This document shows, piece after piece, positions 1 to 5,144 of a stretch of DNA of 5,144 nucleotides; within the stretch, counting starts at the first letter, position 1, and each line of letters starts with the position of its first letter. The stretch comes from Chloroflexota bacterium (lineage in GTDB: Bacteria > Chloroflexota > Anaerolineae > Anaerolineales > Villigracilaceae): NCBI GenBank assembly GCA_021796315.1, contig JAJYOH010000457.1, positions 1 to 5,144 of the forward strand, given 5' to 3'. A program made the translations under genes and the position numbers. The notes beneath the pieces are model-generated. The model was given only the letters and a program-made list of their open reading frames with translations. It was not told where the DNA came from and made no database searches.

Positions 1-1142
1 ATGCTGTGGACAATGACGCCGTCAGCCCGACGTGCGACCACCGCATAGCCTCGTGCCAGGACTTGAAGCGGATTCAGCGTCTCAAGGCGTCTTCCCAACC
101 CCTCGAGCCGACTCGCTTCGAGCGCCAGACGATGCGCCTGCGCGGCCAGAGAACGATGAGCAAACTCATCGAGTCTCTGCCGGTCTGATTGAATACGACG
201 AGATGGCGAAAAGAATTTCAATCCAGAAGCTAAATTTTCGATTTCGGATTTTCGATTATTGAGAAAGGAAGAGACGAAAGAAGAAAGTTTCGCTTGGAAG
301 GATTGCAGCGTTGCGGAAAGATCGAGGATGGTGACCGGCGTTGCCAACTCTGCGGCGGCAGTGGGAGTCGGCGCACGCAAGTCTGCGGCCAAGTCAGAGA
401 GCGTGAAATCAGTTTCGTGGCCGACGCCGCAAATGATGGGAATCTCGGATGCAGCCACTGCACGCACGACGCGTTCATCATTGAAGGCCCATAAATCTTC
501 GATAGAGCCGCCGCCGCGCGCCAACAAAATCACATCGGGGCGCGCGGCAAGTTGATTAAGAGAAGAAATGGCTTCGACCAGTTTGGGCGGTGCTTCATCG
601 CCCTGCACAGGCGATGGCGCCAGAATGACCTCGACCAGCGGCAGGCGTCGGCGGATGGCAGTGAGCATGTCACGCAAAGCTGCACCGGTTGCAGATGTCA
701 CAATGCCGATGCGTTTTGGAAATTCAGAAATCGCGCGTTTGCGAGCATGATCAAATAAACCGTCAGCTTCGAGCAGGGCTTTCAGGCGCAGGAACTCCTG
801 ATATAACGCCCCCTCGCCCACCGGTCGGATTTGATCGGCGTAGAATTGATATTGTCCACTGACTTCGTAGACTCCAATCCGGCCATGCACCGCGACGGCC
901 ATGCCATCCTGCAATTTGAGATCCAAACGCGCGGCAGTCATCTTCCACATCACGCTTTTCAAGGATGCGCCTGCGTCTTTCAAAGTGAAATAAATATGCC
1001 CGGAAGCCGGGCGGGACAGGTTGGATATCTCCCCTTCTACCCACACATCTTGCAGCGTCACATCTGACTCAAGCAGGTCACGCACGTATTTTGTGAGCGA
1101 AGAAACGGTCCACTGGACGGTTGAAAATAGTGAGGGTTGCAT
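1..1142 (-). CDS. xseA: Exodeoxyribonuclease VII large subunit (3' end beyond window)
   Basis: This is the catalytic large subunit of exonuclease VII, which with several XseB small subunits degrades single-stranded DNA to oligonucleotides in DNA repair; it acts in the cytoplasm. The frame is open for 380 codons from the ATG at 1142 (complement) to the left edge. An in-frame TAA seven codons upstream leaves no earlier ATG. Residues 1-110 look like the OB-fold nucleic-acid-binding domain (WVEGEISN near 35, SGHIYFTLKD near 47). Residues 130-268 are the nuclease core. The residues corresponding to the known E. coli catalytic set are visible: D158 (ALRDML), R209 (ARGGGS), and H242 and D245 (GHETDFT). 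Residues 275-355 are helical and probably coiled-coil. The family is usually about 400-450 residues, so only the C-terminal tail is missing. There is no Shine-Dalgarno sequence; see the promoter at 1150-1178. A heptanucleotide repeat lies inside the coding sequence. xseB may follow off the left edge, but this is not visible. Confidence 0.97.
   Translation of the reverse strand, partial: MQPSLFSTVQWTVSSLTKYVRDLLESDVTLQDVWVEGEISNLSRPASGHIYFTLKDAGASLKSVMWKMTAARLDLKLQDGMAVAVHGRIGVYEVSGQYQFYADQIRPVGEGALYQEFLRLKALLEADGLFDHARKRAISEFPKRIGIVTSATGAALRDMLTAIRRRLPLVEVILAPSPVQGDEAPPKLVEAISSLNQLAARPDVILLARGGGSIEDLWAFNDERVVRAVAASEIPIICGVGHETDFTLSDLAADLRAPTPTAAAELATPVTILDLSATLQSFQAKLSSFVSSFLNNRKSEIENLASGLKFFSPSRRIQSDRQRLDEFAHRSLAAQAHRLALEASRLEGLGRRLETLNPLQVLARGYAVVARRADGVIVHS
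230..257. repeat. In-frame 7-bp tandem repeat inside xseA
   Basis: Four adjacent 7-base units read CTAAATT, TTCGATT, TCGGATT, TTCGATT on the plus strand. Two are identical, one differs at two positions, and one is degenerate. On the xseA strand they read as AATCGAA-type units and encode roughly N295 to L304, in the helical region after the catalytic core. Heptanucleotide arrays of this kind are known as intergenic repeats in some bacteria, notably the STRR repeats of cyanobacteria. Here the array appears to be tolerated within a gene, because 28 bases occupy a variable linker without breaking the frame. Whether it is an insertion or chance low complexity cannot be decided from one sequence. 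Confidence 0.6.
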
Positions 1143-1149
1143 CGAAATG

Positions 1150-1178
1150 AGGATACACGATTAAGAGCGGACTTACAA
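1150..1178 (-). promoter_or_regulatory. Candidate xseA promoter, leaderless type
   Basis: Read on the minus strand, TTGTAA (complement of 1173-1178) is followed after 17 bases by TATCCT (complement of 1150-1155). Each box matches the sigma-70 consensus at four of six positions. Only 7 bases separate the -10 box from the xseA ATG, so transcription would start at or within a base or two of the start codon. No Shine-Dalgarno sequence lies upstream of the ATG, which fits a leaderless mRNA. The boxes are imperfect, so this is a moderate call. Confidence 0.45.
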
Positions 1179-1244
1179 GTCTCACAAATCGATTCGTTAC
1201 GTCTTTATAAAAACCCACGGTGAACTCGAGCTTTTTCATTCTTA

Positions 1245-1300
1245 CCGCGAAGAGCGCGGAGTACACCAAGAAAAAAAAGAAATCTTTGCGCTCTTTGCGG
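1245..1300 (+). repeat. Long imperfect inverted repeat made of 9-bp units
   Basis: The left arm at 1245-1261 (CCGCGAAGAGCGCGGAG) faces the right arm at 1284-1300 (CTTTGCGCTCTTTGCGG) across a 22-base A-rich loop. As plus-strand RNA all 17 positions pair: 14 Watson-Crick and 3 G-U. As minus-strand RNA the same three positions would be A-C mismatches. Both arms have a 9-base period: TTTGCG recurs at 1285, 1294 and 1303, and CGCGAAG and CGCGGAG recur at 1246 and 1255. The neighbouring genes diverge from this region, so neither needs a terminator here. I recall similar 'ctttgcg' intergenic repeats in Chloroflexota and other environmental genomes, so a dispersed repeat is the likeliest identity. 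Confidence 0.65.
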
Positions 1301-1339
1301 GTTTTGCGATTTATTCGCTAACTTTGAGAAAGTCGTAAA

Positions 1340-1362
1340 AGGTCACGTTTAAAACGTGACCT
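1340..1362. repeat. 23-bp near-perfect palindrome, possible operator
   Basis: Two 11-base arms (AGGTCACGTTT at 1340-1350 and its exact reverse complement at 1352-1362) flank a single central A. The right arm overlaps the candidate -35 box of the downstream HIT gene (GTGACC, 1356-1361). This placement would suit a repressor operator for a dimeric regulator. The alternative is a dispersed palindromic intergenic repeat that happens to supply the -35 box. The palindrome itself is certain; its role is inferred. Confidence 0.6.
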
Positions 1363-1384
1363 ACCCGCCAAAATCTGCTAGAAT
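1356..1384 (+). promoter_or_regulatory. Candidate promoter of the HIT gene (extended -10)
   Basis: A -35-like GTGACC (1356-1361, four of six matches to TTGACA) is followed after 17 bases by TAGAAT (1379-1384, five of six matches to TATAAT). TGC immediately before the -10 box makes an extended -10 element. The -10 box ends 11 bases before the ATG at 1396, so the leader would be about five bases long. No Shine-Dalgarno sequence is present in those bases, consistent with a nearly leaderless mRNA. Confidence 0.55.
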
Positions 1385-1395
1385 TCAACAATCTG

Positions 1396-1875
1396 ATGAA
1401 ACATCTCTGGTCACCCTGGCGAATGAAATATATCGAAAACTCAAAGGAAGACGGCTGTATATTTTGCAGCCTGCCCGCAAAGAAAGACGGCCCTGAGAAT
1501 TTAATCGTCCAGCGCGGACAGCTGGCCTTTGTGATCCTGAACCGCTATCCCTATACGAGCGGACATTTAATGGTTGTGCCGTTCTCACACAAACCCAATC
1601 TGGAGGAACTGGACGCGGCCACGCGCGCCGAAATGATGGAACTGACTTCACACTGTACAACCGTATTGGGAAATGTTTACAAAACGAAATCATTTAATGT
1701 CGGCGTGAACATTGGCGAGGCGGCTGGCGCAGGCGTAAAGGAACACGTCCACATTCACATTGTGCCGCGCTGGGTCGGTGATACAAATTTCATGTCTTCC
1801 CTCGCCGAAACGCGCGTCCTGCCGGAGACGCTGGAAGATACCTGGAAACGGCTGCGTGAAGGTTTTCAAATCTGA
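1396..1875 (+). CDS. HIT-family nucleotide-binding hydrolase/phosphorylase
   Basis: This is a cytoplasmic histidine-triad protein that acts on nucleotide phosphate esters, possibly a diadenosine-tetraphosphate phosphorylase or hydrolase; the exact substrate is inferred. The 159 residues are a usual full length for the family. The start MKHLWSPWRMKYIE is the typical N-terminus of the bacterial Ap4A-phosphorylase-like branch and fixes the ATG at 1396. A CIFC pair (C21, C24) and H65 resemble the zinc-binding positions of some HIT proteins. N105 and the segment NIGEAAGAGVKEH precede the triad H117-V-H119-I-H121-I-V, in which H119 should be the catalytic nucleophile. PRW and GDTNFM follow, as is typical of this branch. 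The gene ends with TGA and is followed by a 68-base gap before the lipoprotein gene. That gene has its own ribosome binding site, so co-transcription is possible but not shown. Nothing looks truncated. Confidence 0.95.
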   Translation: MKHLWSPWRMKYIENSKEDGCIFCSLPAKKDGPENLIVQRGQLAFVILNRYPYTSGHLMVVPFSHKPNLEELDAATRAEMMELTSHCTTVLGNVYKTKSFNVGVNIGEAAGAGVKEHVHIHIVPRWVGDTNFMSSLAETRVLPETLEDTWKRLREGFQI

Positions 1876-1914
1876 CAACTGCTCTTATGACGCGGGGGAG
1901 TAATATAAACTCGG

Positions 1915-1937
1915 TATCATAAAGAATTATTCAGGAG
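1915..1937 (+). promoter_or_regulatory. Ribosome binding site and possible -10 box of first lipoprotein gene
   Basis: AGGAG at 1933-1937 lies six bases before the ATG at 1944. It is the only clear Shine-Dalgarno sequence in the window, and it supports that ATG over the in-frame ATG eight codons later. TATCAT at 1915-1920 could be a -10 box giving a leader of about 17 bases, and an AT-rich TAATATAAA precedes it at 1901-1909. No convincing -35 box sits 16-18 bases upstream, so the promoter part is weak while the ribosome binding site is solid. Confidence 0.5.
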
Positions 1938-1943
1938 TTACAA

Positions 1944-3575
1944 ATGCATCATAAAAACCGGTCTATTATGTTCACATGCGTTGTTGCAGCTGTATTTCTA
2001 TTGAACAGCTGTGCGCCGGCAACTAATGAAATTTCAACAAGCTCTCCGGGCAATAGCGAGCATCAAAGCACAGAAACCGCTACTACTGCAACTTCAGCGC
2101 TGATTCCAACGCCGCAACCCACTGCGACACAAGTCACGTATGGCCCCGATCAAACAGAATTTCCAGCAGGAATCAACCCGTTATCTGGATTACCAGTTAC
2201 CGATCCGTCATTGCTAAAAACCCCCGCGATGCTGATCTCCGTATCCAACTTCCCGGCAACGGCGCGGCCGCAAGCGGGACTTTCGTTTGCGCCGATGGTT
2301 TTTGAATTCTCGATCACCGAAGGCGCCAACCGCTTCCTGGCGGTTTTCTACGGTGAAAACCCCGCGCCGGAAATTCCCATCGTCGGCGATTGCAACGTCC
2401 GCCAAGAACCGTTCCAACAGACCGGAACTCTTTTAGGAAATCGAGTCTGGCTGGATAAAAACAAGAACGGAATACAGGATGTTGGCGAGCCGGGTATCGG
2501 CGGTGTATGCGTCAACTTGTATGATGCAAGCAACAAACTTATCCAACAAACAACCACCGATACGAATGGCTATTATGGATTCAATGTTCAGTCCGGTCAG
2601 ACTTACACAATTGAATTCGTAAAACCGGCAACCATGGATTTCGCGCAGGCGAACGTCGGCGACGATGACCATGACAGCGACGCAAACCCATCGAGCGGAC
2701 GTACTCAAACCATCAGCATGGAAAAAGATGATTTGTCGTGGGACGCGGGACTGGTCCCGAATGATGCGTACGCCGCGCCGACACCGGACCCGAAGACGGA
2801 TCCAAAAGCCGAAGTTGGCCCGGTCCGCTCCGGACGTTTGCTTTATGCTCACATCGCAAACTTTTTTCAGGATAGCTGTCTGATCTACGCATTTGCTTCG
2901 CCGGAAGTCCTGGCCAGGATTCCAAAATGTGCATTCGTCACGCACGAAGTCTCGGCTGGCGGTTCAATGCTGACGATGGATCGCATGAAAGCGATTGCCG
3001 ATGAAAACATGCGCCACAGTGCCGACAAACCTTTTAATTACGCCAGCAATATTTTTTCGGATCAAGTCCCAAGCGGTGGCGTTCCGGCTTCACAACTCAA
3101 TGTGTTCTTCGCCAGCTTGAACCAATCAGGCTGGACGTATGATCCTTTGTATCAAGCCTGGCTGCGATCGGTTGACAACTCCGACCCGAACAGCCCCGGC
3201 GTTCTGCACCTCGATACTGACCGCCTGACAGGCCGCCAACTTCACATGGAAAATCTGATCGTCATCATGGCAGATACCGACGTCATTTCGCCAACCAACA
3301 TTGATATTCATCTTGACCAGGGCAACGAAGGTTACGCCTTTTTATTCCGCGATGGACAGATGTTCAAGATCAAGTGGAATACACGCGCGGGTGATTATGA
3401 AAAGAAAACCGGCTACGAGCGCCCGATCAAATTCGTGAATTTTGACGGTTCGCCTGCCGCGCTCAAACCGGGACATACATGGATGATCATCGTCACACCC
3501 TTCAGCACTTTCAAGGAAGGACAGCCGGGAATTTATCAGGTTCTATACGCCGCCCCGGAAGGCGAAGCGAGGTAA
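1944..3575 (+). CDS. DUF3048 (YerB-like) lipoprotein with inserted SdrD_B-type domain
   Basis: This is a membrane-anchored extracytoplasmic protein of unknown biochemical role; DUF3048 is known from Bacillus YerB, itself uncharacterised. The 543 residues begin with a signal peptide and a lipobox, L20-N-S-C23, so C23 should be lipidated. A Ser/Thr/Pro-rich linker runs to about 70. The first DUF3048 segment spans about 77-150 (INPLSGLPVTDPSLL, RPQAGLSFAPMVFE, RFLAVFYG). An SdrD_B/Cna-B-like beta-sandwich occupies about 162-272: GNRVWLDKNKNGIQD, GVCVNLYD, TTDTNGYYGF, then DLSWDAGLV. DUF3048 resumes at about 290 with VGPVRSGRL, and the C-terminal part (YDPLYQAWLR, DRLTGRQL, FLFRDGQMFKIKW, LKPGHTW) ends near 535. 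D171, N173, N175, D179 and E182 form an EF-hand-like calcium loop in the insert. C150, C189, C312 and C329 are also present in the neighbouring paralogue. The start is set by AGGAG six bases upstream. The hairpin at 3586-3612 probably ends the transcript. Confidence 0.93.
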   Translation: MHHKNRSIMFTCVVAAVFLLNSCAPATNEISTSSPGNSEHQSTETATTATSALIPTPQPTATQVTYGPDQTEFPAGINPLSGLPVTDPSLLKTPAMLISVSNFPATARPQAGLSFAPMVFEFSITEGANRFLAVFYGENPAPEIPIVGDCNVRQEPFQQTGTLLGNRVWLDKNKNGIQDVGEPGIGGVCVNLYDASNKLIQQTTTDTNGYYGFNVQSGQTYTIEFVKPATMDFAQANVGDDDHDSDANPSSGRTQTISMEKDDLSWDAGLVPNDAYAAPTPDPKTDPKAEVGPVRSGRLLYAHIANFFQDSCLIYAFASPEVLARIPKCAFVTHEVSAGGSMLTMDRMKAIADENMRHSADKPFNYASNIFSDQVPSGGVPASQLNVFFASLNQSGWTYDPLYQAWLRSVDNSDPNSPGVLHLDTDRLTGRQLHMENLIVIMADTDVISPTNIDIHLDQGNEGYAFLFRDGQMFKIKWNTRAGDYEKKTGYERPIKFVNFDGSPAALKPGHTWMIIVTPFSTFKEGQPGIYQVLYAAPEGEAR

Positions 3576-3585
3576 TCTGTCTCAT

Positions 3586-3612
3586 CCCTCACAATCAGAT
3601 TGGTTGTGAGGG
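3586..3612 (+). terminator. Hairpin between the two lipoprotein genes, likely terminator
   Basis: Two 11-base arms (CCCTCACAATC at 3586-3596 and GGTTGTGAGGG at 3602-3612) pair with one G-U across a five-base loop. The hairpin begins ten bases after the stop codon of the first lipoprotein gene, which is the usual place for an intrinsic terminator. It is followed by CTATAATTAGTT rather than a clean U-tract, so termination may be partial. Its right arm lies one base from the -10 box of the next gene, so terminator and promoter share the same 49-base gap. Confidence 0.55.
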
Positions 3613-3613
3613 C

Positions 3614-3619
3614 TATAAT
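3614..3619 (+). promoter_or_regulatory. Perfect TATAAT -10 box of second lipoprotein gene, leaderless type
   Basis: TATAAT matches the sigma-70 -10 consensus exactly and ends five bases before the ATG at 3625, so transcription would start on or next to the start codon. No Shine-Dalgarno sequence lies at a usable distance; the GAGGG at 3608-3612 is 12 bases away and inside the hairpin. No recognisable -35 hexamer is at 3590-3597, where it would fall in the left hairpin arm. Confidence 0.5.
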
Positions 3620-3624
3620 TAGTT

Positions 3625-5144
3625 ATGAAAAGAATTGCCCTGCTTTTCTTGATCCTCGTGTCAGCCTGCAAACCCAACATAACAACATCGCCCCCGACAC
3701 CCACACCTATTCATCTCCCCTCCACGCCGATACCGACACTGACGCCCGAACCGCCCATCACTTTCCCTGTGAACATCAATCCATTGACGGGCCAGCCGGT
3801 CACCGATCCATCTTTGCTGAAAATCCCGGCTTTGCTTGTTTCCATTTCAAATTTCCCAGCCAGCGGGCGTCCGCAGGCTGGACTTTCATTTGCTCCCTTC
3901 GTTTATGAAATCTATATCACTGAAGGCTCGACGCGCTTCCTCGCCGTCTTTTATGGTAAATATCCCGCTCCTGAGATTCCAACGACGGGTGGCTGCATTG
4001 TCCGCAGTGGAACATTCGTGCAAACTCAAAACATCATCGGCGGCAGGGTATGGCTGGATGAAAATAACAACGGCATACGAGACGCAGGCGAACGCGGCGT
4101 CGGCGGTGTGTGCGTCAACCTTTACGATCCCAGTGAAAATTTGCTTCAACAAACAACGACGGACTCAAATGGCTATTACGGGTTCAACGTCCAGCCTGGA
4201 AAGTATATCGTTCAATTTGCAAAGCCCGTCGGCTTGAATTTTACAAAACAAAACGCGGGGGACGAGTCAAACAACAGCAACGCTGACCCGGCCACGGGTC
4301 TGGTTGAAGCGGATGTTCAATCCAACGTTCTTTCTTTGGACGCAGGTCTGGTCCTCTCTCCCAATCAGACTCCCGTCCAAAATCCCTCAGCTTACCTACC
4401 GCTCGCACAAGTCGGCCCGATTCGCTCTGGACGATTGATCTATGCTTACATCAGCAGCTTCTTTGAAAATAGTTGTTTGATCTATGCGTTTGCATCACCG
4501 GAAGTGTTGGCGCGCCTGCCGCAATGCCACATGGTGTTTCATCAAATCATGGGCGGCGGATATATGATGGACATCAGCGAGATGAAAGCTGTCACTGAAA
4601 AAAATCAAAGCCAGAAAGGTTCTGATTTTGATTACGCCAGCAATATCTTTGCAGAACAACCTCCAGCGGGCGGCGTGCCTGCCTCGGAACTGAATGTTTA
4701 TATCGCTTATCAAAACCAATCAGGCTGGATATACGATCCGCTCTATCAATCTTATCTGCGCTACGTGGACACATCCGAAATGGACACAGCAGGCATCCTG
4801 CATCCTGACACTGACCGATTGACAGGAAGACAATTACATTTCGAGAACGTGATTGTGCTCTTTGCAAAGCATGATGTCGTCTCGCCCACCAACCTGGATA
4901 TTCATCTCGATCAGGGACGCATCGGCAATGCGTTGCTCTTTCGCGACGGGCAGATGTACAAGATCAAGTGGAGCACGCGCGGTTCCGATGATCGCAATAA
5001 GGCCCGGAAGTATCATCCCATCATTTTCCTCGACGCGAACGGCGAACCATTTCCTCTCAAGCCGGGACACACATGGGTGTTGGTTATCACGCCAGACTCA
5101 ACCGTGGGAGAAAAATCTCCGGGCGCATGGCAATTGCAAAGATC
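3625..5144 (+). CDS. Second DUF3048/SdrD_B lipoprotein, paralogue (3' end beyond window)
   Basis: This is a tandem paralogue of the gene at 1944-3575, also extracytoplasmic and of unknown function. The frame is open for 506 codons to the right edge with no stop; by alignment only about 10-20 residues are missing. The signal peptide is very short, with lipobox V12-S-A-C15, followed by a Pro/Thr-rich linker to about 48. DUF3048 starts at INPLTGQPVTDPSLL (51-65). The SdrD_B-like insert lies at about 137-243 (GGRVWLDENNNGIRD, GVCVNLYD, TTDSNGYYGF, LSLDAGLV). The domain resumes at VGPIRSGRL (263-271) and continues through YDPLYQSYLR, DRLTGRQL, LLFRDGQMYKIKW and LKPGHTW. In the first block (51-119), 53 of 69 residues match the neighbour. 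Cysteines C124, C163, C284 and C301 correspond to the neighbour's four. The EF-hand-like loop D145-E156 is kept, but the later acidic loop is richer in Asn. The ATG is chosen because the lipobox follows directly and a TATAAT box lies just upstream. Confidence 0.93.
   Translation, partial: MKRIALLFLILVSACKPNITTSPPTPTPIHLPSTPIPTLTPEPPITFPVNINPLTGQPVTDPSLLKIPALLVSISNFPASGRPQAGLSFAPFVYEIYITEGSTRFLAVFYGKYPAPEIPTTGGCIVRSGTFVQTQNIIGGRVWLDENNNGIRDAGERGVGGVCVNLYDPSENLLQQTTTDSNGYYGFNVQPGKYIVQFAKPVGLNFTKQNAGDESNNSNADPATGLVEADVQSNVLSLDAGLVLSPNQTPVQNPSAYLPLAQVGPIRSGRLIYAYISSFFENSCLIYAFASPEVLARLPQCHMVFHQIMGGGYMMDISEMKAVTEKNQSQKGSDFDYASNIFAEQPPAGGVPASELNVYIAYQNQSGWIYDPLYQSYLRYVDTSEMDTAGILHPDTDRLTGRQLHFENVIVLFAKHDVVSPTNLDIHLDQGRIGNALLFRDGQMYKIKWSTRGSDDRNKARKYHPIIFLDANGEPFPLKPGHTWVLVITPDSTVGEKSPGAWQLQR

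Noticed and set aside
1078..1269. Minus-strand open frame of 63 codons overlapping the xseA start
   Set aside because: It overlaps xseA in another frame, runs through the hairpin repeat, and its product resembles no family I recognise.
1245..1300. Hairpin as an intrinsic terminator
   Set aside because: The flanking genes diverge, so no transcript is expected to end here. The right arm is followed by GTTTTGCG rather than a proper U-tract.
1872..1906. CTGACA followed by TAATAT as a promoter for the first lipoprotein gene
   Set aside because: CTGACA matches five of six -35 positions, but the spacing to TAATAT is 23 bases, too long for a sigma-70 promoter.
2433..2945. Minus-strand open frame of 170 codons inside the first lipoprotein gene
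   Set aside because: It is antisense to a well-supported coding region. Its length reflects the codon composition of the sense gene, and the product shows no recognisable motif.
3600..4237. Plus-strand open frames at 3600-3908 and 3836-4237
   Set aside because: Both lie in alternative frames across the second lipoprotein gene, whose own frame has a lipobox and clear DUF3048 and SdrD_B motifs.
1..5144. CRISPR array, transposon, tRNA/rRNA or defence system
   Set aside because: No regularly spaced direct repeats, transposase motifs, tRNA cloverleaf or known defence-gene motifs are visible. The tandem lipoproteins are intriguing but show no sign of a defence role.

Overview
The window carries two complete protein genes and two that run off its edges, with a short divergent intergenic region between the first two. 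Base composition is moderate in G+C. The best match to the gene content I recognise is an environmental Chloroflexota bacterium, probably Anaerolineae. I base this on the paired DUF3048 lipoproteins with an inserted SdrD_B-type domain, the apparently leaderless genes and the style of the intergenic repeats. This is recall-based inference, not a database result.

Layout. Positions 1-1142 (minus strand) hold xseA, the large subunit of exodeoxyribonuclease VII. It lacks only its last residues, which lie beyond the left edge, and it contains an in-frame heptanucleotide repeat at 230-257. Positions 1143-1395 form a divergent intergenic region. It has a candidate promoter at each end and, between them, a long G-U-compatible hairpin built of 9-bp units and a 23-bp palindrome that overlaps the rightward -35 box. 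Positions 1396-1875 (plus) encode a histidine-triad (HIT) nucleotide-binding protein. Positions 1944-3575 (plus) encode a 543-residue DUF3048 (YerB-like) lipoprotein whose N-terminal domain is split by a calcium-type SdrD_B beta-sandwich. A hairpin at 3586-3612 abuts a perfect TATAAT box. From 3625 to the right edge runs a second, paralogous lipoprotein with the same split architecture; 506 residues are visible and the stop lies outside the window.

How the genes relate. xseA (DNA repair nuclease) and the HIT protein (nucleotide metabolism) are cytoplasmic housekeeping functions read divergently. The two lipoproteins form a tandem duplicate pair, probably anchored on the outer face of the membrane. 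Each seems to have its own promoter, with a terminator-like hairpin between them. I see no mobile element, CRISPR array, RNA gene or toxin-antitoxin system. The most unusual features are the nested-domain lipoprotein pair, the repeated -10-box-next-to-ATG arrangement and the structured divergent intergenic region.
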